Shown here: piece after piece, positions 58,371-64,000 of the stretch
Position numbering within the stretch: position 1 is the stretch's first letter
Layout of the letters: each line of letters opens with the position of its first letter
DNA from: Hydractinia symbiolongicarpus
Lineage: Eukaryota; Cnidaria; Hydrozoa; Anthoathecata; Hydractiniidae
NCBI RefSeq assembly: GCF_029227915.1
Contig: NC_079884.1
Span: 15,932,001-15,996,000, forward strand
DNA: 64,000 bases
Reading direction: 5' to 3'
The notes under the pieces: model-generated
Databases searched by the model: none
Told to the model about the DNA's origin: nothing
Seen by the model: only the letters and a program-made list of their open reading frames with translations
Position numbers and translations under genes: made by a program

Positions 58371-61300
58371 AGAACAGTTAAATTGATGATGTCATCAAAC
58401 CTAAAAATCTATGTAACCATTCGTCAAGAGTACATCCAGCTCTATTTCTTAAAATCATTTTTTTGTTAGTACACTGCTCCTGCCAACTGTGGAAAAATTC
58501 ACTGATTTTTCGACGGATTTATTGACTAGTATATATCAATTTTAATTTGGCTTGAAAAATAAGAGGTATTAGTATTAATAACATGATTATTTAGACAAAG
58601 AAAGTAATAAAATGCCAAAATCGTAATAACAGGTTCGAGTTATTTTAAACCAGAATGTAGTTGTGTCCTGTTCACAAACGGGACATATTAGGTAAAAACT
58701 GTGAAAAACAAATGGTGGACATGAAGAACCTTTGAAAGTTTCTAGGAATTGTTATATAGGTCTAAGTTTCATTATTTTTGGCGATTATGACATAGCTCAA
58801 GACATGTTATTGCTGTTATCAAGGATAATTCTAAGACCAAAATTGTAAGGACCAATCAAAATTTTCAAAAACCTACAAATTCTTGAACAATTTCCTAAGC
58901 TCTTTCATATTAGTTCAACTTTTTTTTCGGTCTCCCAAGCGGTTCTTGTTGATCCAAGGAGTATTGTTGAAATAGATTTGTTTTCCAACTTAAAAGTTGC
59001 AAGATAAAACGTTGTTGCTGTACTAAAACTCAAAAGTTATGTTTTTTTAAAATAGATGAAGGCTTTTAGGCAAAAACGTGAATTTTTCTCAAAGCAACAA
59101 ACTACCGAAAAGTTCTTTTACATAGGTTGGTGTACTGTTAAGTCTTTCACAACAAAACAATTTTGTCAGTTACATAAATAGATTTCATCGTGCCTGACAG
59201 ACTTTTTAATAAAGTTGTATGTAACATTTGCAAAATTTGAACAGCTGGAAACATTTGCAAAAGCATTACAAAGCAATTCTCACAATATATAGATATTTTT
59301 CTTTTGTATTTTTGGCTATAACTTTTGAACAGGTAAAAGTAACAAAATCTGTTGCAACATCTGTTAAAACCTGTCATGTTAAGTATCTTTTTATGGGAGA
59401 AGTTGTGTATAGAATACAAGGTTTTCAGGAAGAACTAATTTATATCTTTTTATAAATCTCAATTTTTTCAAAAGCTATATATTGTTTGAAAGCGTATCTT
59501 TTTGTTATTAGAAAGAGGAATAATTTAATAAAAAGATTACTGATACCTTAATTAGAACAATCGAATATATATTTTATTAAGAAAATAAATTTCCTACATT
59601 CAGTATATATTAAAATTAACAAAAAATGAGCAATATTTAGGATTATTTCAACATGAGTATATATAATTTAAACTTTTACAAAATGAAAGCACTTTGTCAC
59701 CATAAATATTAAAGAGCATCTTTTTAAAATCATGTTATCGAAACTGAGAGAGAGTTTTTGTAATGACAAATTTTAATAATTTAGGATTATTAAAAATGTC
59801 ATGAAATGCATTACATGGTTTTTACATGAAATTATACTTGCAATAATGATAGGATTGAAAAAATTATGTCAATACACTTTGTTGTTGCCCCCTTTCGATT
59901 ATTGTCTTTATTCTTGTATTGCTGTTTGTTTATTTTTTGTTTATTTGCTTGTTTGTGCTCTTTTTACTAATACTTCTAAATTGTATTTGAAGATGGCAAG
60001 TGTGATGACTTAATTTGCAATTAACTAAATTAAGTTTCTTGTAATTAAATTTTATCTCGAACTCTGTACAAGACCTACTTTTAAACTGAATATAACATGG
60101 CTCTCATTAATTTATTGTCATAAATGACTAAAGTGTCTATTTTTATTAATCGCCATTTTTATTAATCAAGGATTTTTGTGTTTTGTTCAATTACACAGAC
60201 TGCTTACGCCACTTTTTTAAACATTAATTTAAAAATATCATTAACTTATTTAGGCTTCAAATTAGAAATATAAAGTCAGTCTTTAAAAATTTGATTACTG
60301 TAAAGAAGAAAATGTGTTTGCAGCTAGGAGCACTATAGCCCACTTTCCATTGATCCAATGTTATTGGTTATTTTATTGTAACAACCATTATGGAATAAGG
60401 AAATTTACTGTAAACGATGGATGAAAAAATGGCAGTTGCAGTTCTGACATTTTCATAAAATGATTTGCAAAGACAGCATTTCTATTTCAAAATTGTTAAT
60501 TGTGTCCTGCTAATTTGAACGCTGCCTTTGCAGAGAAAGATCATGGCTGAGCATATTGAGATTGAATTTGTGCCTAAGTGGAAACTCCCCATGTTTTCTT
60601 ACAAAGTTTTTTATTCTAAATTATACATTTCAAATTTACAAATTATATAAATATTTTAAATGTTTTTTTTTTCATTCTGGCAGCTCACAAGGATAATAAC
60701 TTGCAAAGTATGCAGAGGGTAACTAAACATCATATTTTATAAATCTTTTGCTCAAATCTGCTTGAGAAGTATGTAAATATCTATCACACTTCAAGCATTG
60801 TGATTTAAAATGTTTTTGTGTTAAAATCAGGAGGAGAAATTATCTAGTGTTCATGGTGCAAAACTTTGCGTGTGTAAAGTTGCTGTAGTCAGTTTTCTTT
60901 CCTTTTCCTTTTTTCTTGACAGCTGAGTACTTAAAAGTACCTGAAAACATGCTAATCAGGATGAATGATCTACAGCTTATTATTTTTTTATTCAAGTGTT
61001 CTCTGTCTAAACTTCTTGTAAGTTGCCATAGTGAAAGTTAAAAAATGTCCATTGAAACTTTGGTTATAATTTTCGAAACTTTTGAATCAAGAAAATTCAT
61101 CCAAGTGTTTCAGAGTATATAATGATAATACTTTTATATATTCTGCAGTTGTTTAAATGATGTTTGCAAGTCAAAAATGTAACTTAAATGTGGATTTTTA
61201 TGTTTAAAAATGGTTAAAAGAATTTCCAGACAGCTTCCAGGTGAGTTTGCCTTGTAAACTTCCTCCTAGCATATAATTTTTGAAAGTAGCAGGATACTGC

Positions 61301-64000
61301 ATCATCGTATAACACATAGCTATAACACATACTTTTAATGTCTTCTATAACAAAAATAATAAAACTGAGAAAATATTAATTGCTTTTTGGTCCATTATGG
61401 TAGAATATGGCAAAACAGTCTTAACATATTTTATAAAACAATCATTGTTGGTCATTGGACTGCCTTTTTTAGCTGAGGAAGTTTTTGATACTGGAGCTCA
61501 TTTATGTGACGCTTATAGATGAAGTACCCTAGATATGTGGTAACATTAACAGATTGTGTTGTCATTTTAAAATCAATATTTTGGCATGAGAAATAATGCA
61601 AAAGCAATTGTAAATTTATTAATTTTTTCAGTTTCTTCAGTATGCTCCACATAAAAAACAGCTAGTTTTTAGCTGTGAAACATATCAAATGTCTTTTTAA
61701 AAGTATTAACATTAATTTTTAACTCTCGAAACCAAAACTACTACAAAATAAAAAAGGTGGCATTTTCGTCTTAAAACATGTTTTGAGAATCAAGATCTTT
61801 AGGACATATTTTAATGGTTTAAAGCAAAACATTTTCATGTCTTAAAACTGAAAAAGCCTTGAATGCTTGAATGATTACCCTTTTCCAATAAACCACAACC
61901 TGGGGCACCTAATCCTTTTATTATAAGGTAGAATCTCATTATTGCAGATGTTACTGCTATGATTTTAAATTTTATTAAATTTCTTTTTTTGAACTAGGCA
62001 TTTTCTTGAGGTATTGTTTTATTTTATGGAAACAAAATCTTTAAGATAGCCTGTTGTAGTGTGTAGGTAATTGTTTGGAGTTTAAAAGCTTTATTAGTTC
62101 AAACTTTTTAATAAAAAAGTTGTATATTATTTACTTCACCTTTTTTTAGTTGACTCCTTGCCGCCTCCAGCTGCTGAGCGTGTAAAGTTCATTCTTGGTG
62201 GTGATCATGAAGAAGAAAAGGTTGTTCATGAGAATCCTCATTTGTTTACTGAACTGGAAGAATTATTTGTGTGCGTAGATGGTAATATTGAATGGAAAGA
62301 AACAGCTAGATGGTGAGATATTTTGACTATCACTTTTCGGGGATAAAGGGTGACTCATGGAACCTTATGCTGCAAATTAATTTGACAACTTGGCATTACC
62401 CCAATCTCTAAATTTTACAGGTTTTTTATTTCCATATGTGCATTTTTTTAGGTATAAATATGAAGAGGATGTTGAGGAGGGTGGTGATAGGTGGAGCAAA
62501 CCTCACGTTGCCACATTATCCTTGTACAGTTTGTTGGAGTTGCGAAGCTCTTTAATGGCTGGAACAGTTATTTTAGACTTGGATGCCACCACTCTATCAG
62601 ACATAGCAGGTTCATAGAAATTTATTGTTCTGTGAGCATGTGCCACTCCTTTAACTTGCTTAGTATGCAATGTACATTATAGCACACTAAACCTGCAAAT
62701 ATTATTATATTTTTCAAATAAATTTGTTAAAAAACACAATTTTCTTTGAAAAAGTAGGGCTTGGGTGTGACTTTTAAATCATTTATGAAATGTGAGTACA
62801 GCCAGGTCTGTTTTTCCTTTAAATTGTTAATTAAGGAAATTTCTTGGTTTCTTAAACTTTTGTAAGACCATGTTTACACATTGCAGATAGATGTTATTTC
62901 AGAGAGGGATCATGTCATAATATAGTGTGTGCAAGCAAACTAGAGAAATTGACTTGAAAAGGTGGTCACTTAATACATCAAGTGAAAACTTGAGGGTTTG
63001 TTTACATTTTAATGTCAGCATTTTGTTTTAAATTATTGTGTTCACATGATGCCGATGCAGTATCAGTACAAAATCATCTCACATTTTGCATTCAGTTTTG
63101 CTTATTGGATAGGCTCAGCTTTGTGTGGACAGACACCCTATCCAGTACAAAATTCAATTTAAATCTGCAACTGTCGTCTAAATTTATTATATCTTATTAA
63201 AATTTTAAGTTAAAAAATGATTAATTTTGCACTTTTCTTTTTTTTCTTTTAGACCTAGTTTTAGACAACTTGGTGACATGTAACAAGCTTGAAGAAATAT
63301 TCCGTGTAAAAGTTCGAGAGACACTTCTTCGCAAGCATCATCATCAAAGAAATACTGGTTTTAGACGAAATTTGAGTAATATTTTAAGTAGTAGGAAATC
63401 TCTAAACATGCTACACCAAAGTGCTTCATACAAATTAAACAACAGAGACAGCTCTAATGGCACAGCCAGCGTAACTTCGTCAAATGGACATGCAAAAAAT
63501 GACAGTATGCTTAAATTAGATGGTCCATCTGTTGCTCCTTCAGAAACAAAAGCAAAACTTCTGCGTAACTGTTCGCAACCAACATTTTCATCAACAAAGC
63601 CAGTCTCATTCCAAAAGTTGAACACAGGACAAGGTCATCTTGTTTATCCAAGCCCTTCAAATTTATTAGAAGATGATACAAATGAAAAGGTATGTAACAA
63701 ATTTGCCTTTTCATTTAATTGATCTAAATTGAATACATGGCATGGTATTATTTGTGGTTTGATAACACTGCACTATCAAACCTTGATTTTCAAAACCTTT
63801 TTTTAATCGATACATCACTACATCAAACAAAATATCTTGATCCCTTCTTCAAATTTTAGTATGGATATAGCTAATAATGGCATATTTTATATTTTGCATC
63901 ATATTTCCTGCCACATAAACTTTTTTCGTTGTGTCAAAAGCATTTGTCCTTAGGTGCCTGGTTTCATGAAGAAGTTACCTCCAAACTCTGAAGCTTCCAA
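57068..64000 (+). CDS. SLC4-family (Na+-driven) bicarbonate transporter, 5' exons, continues past window
   Basis: Exons 57068-57158, 57278-57412, 62150-62312, 62452-62609, 63253-63689 and 63954 to the edge, with phases 1,1,2,1,0 all matching. The start [20 protein letters not shown] opens a polar, basic N-terminus ([20 protein letters not shown]). Then the band 3 cytoplasmic domain: [79 protein letters not shown], then a serine-rich loop, and [10 protein letters not shown] at the edge, which precedes NVLVGEVDF in known members. The pattern is closest to SLC4A7/8/10 and SLC4A4 types, electroneutral or electrogenic sodium bicarbonate carriers of the plasma membrane. The transmembrane part lies outside. 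Confidence 0.9.
57413..62149. other. SLC4 intron 2 (4.7 kb)
   Basis: AT-rich with a CTAT microsatellite and no clear gene. Two short acceptor-donor bounded stretches (60,684-60,718 and from about 60,923) could be small alternative exons. Splicing 57,412 to 62,150 already keeps frame without them. Confidence 0.5.
58306..58370. repeat. (CTAT)n microsatellite
   Basis: Sixteen uninterrupted CTAT units. Confidence 0.95.

Noticed and set aside
60684-60718. Small SLC4 exon ([12 protein letters not shown])
   Set aside because: It would leave phase 0, but the next exon needs phase 1. It could only be used with another unseen exon.

Overview
The window is eukaryotic, metazoan DNA. It is AT-rich, host genes have introns with GT/AG borders, and much of it is transposon-derived. 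I favour a cnidarian, because the Polinton protein families look like those I remember from cnidarian genomes. That placement is from memory, and I cannot name a species.

Layout: 1-~9,300 is the right part of a degenerate Polinton/Maverick (element 1), cut by the window edge. It holds a capsid-like protein, a small membrane protein and an integrase on +, then a BRO-like protein, packaging ATPase, four small proteins and protein-primed DNA polymerase B on -. At 10,618-12,820 is a small three-exon host gene for a Ras-association (RA) domain protein. From 15,027 to about 55,200 (+) runs an orthologue of ANKS1 (Odin): ankyrin repeats, a long disordered linker, two SAM domains and a PTB domain. 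I placed 28 coding exons whose phases all match. From 57,068 to the window end (+) lie the 5' exons of an SLC4-family bicarbonate transporter.

The ANKS1 introns hold most of the mobile DNA. Intron 1 has a 53-bp tandem array and an antisense CR1-like LINE whose RT core is deleted. Intron 2 has a 1.7-kb element flanked by 9-bp duplications and a LINE 3' tail. Intron 3 has a SINE-like unit and a second, complete-ended but internally deleted Polinton (element 2, 27,128-36,374). A short relative of the intron-2 element and another SINE-like unit lie further on. A hAT element (50,119-53,153) and a MITE (54,182-54,904) lie near the 3' end.

The two Polintons are collinear. Element 2 looks like the same plan after one deletion from mid-polymerase to mid-integrase, so together they give most of the gene map. 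The most striking unexplained pattern is that many Polinton gene 3' ends carry perfect hairpins of unrelated sequence, like the hairpin rule for mimivirus and virophage transcript ends. Second is a cluster of YxxP and YDNV motifs in the ANKS1 linker exon, which suggests an SH2-docking scaffold.
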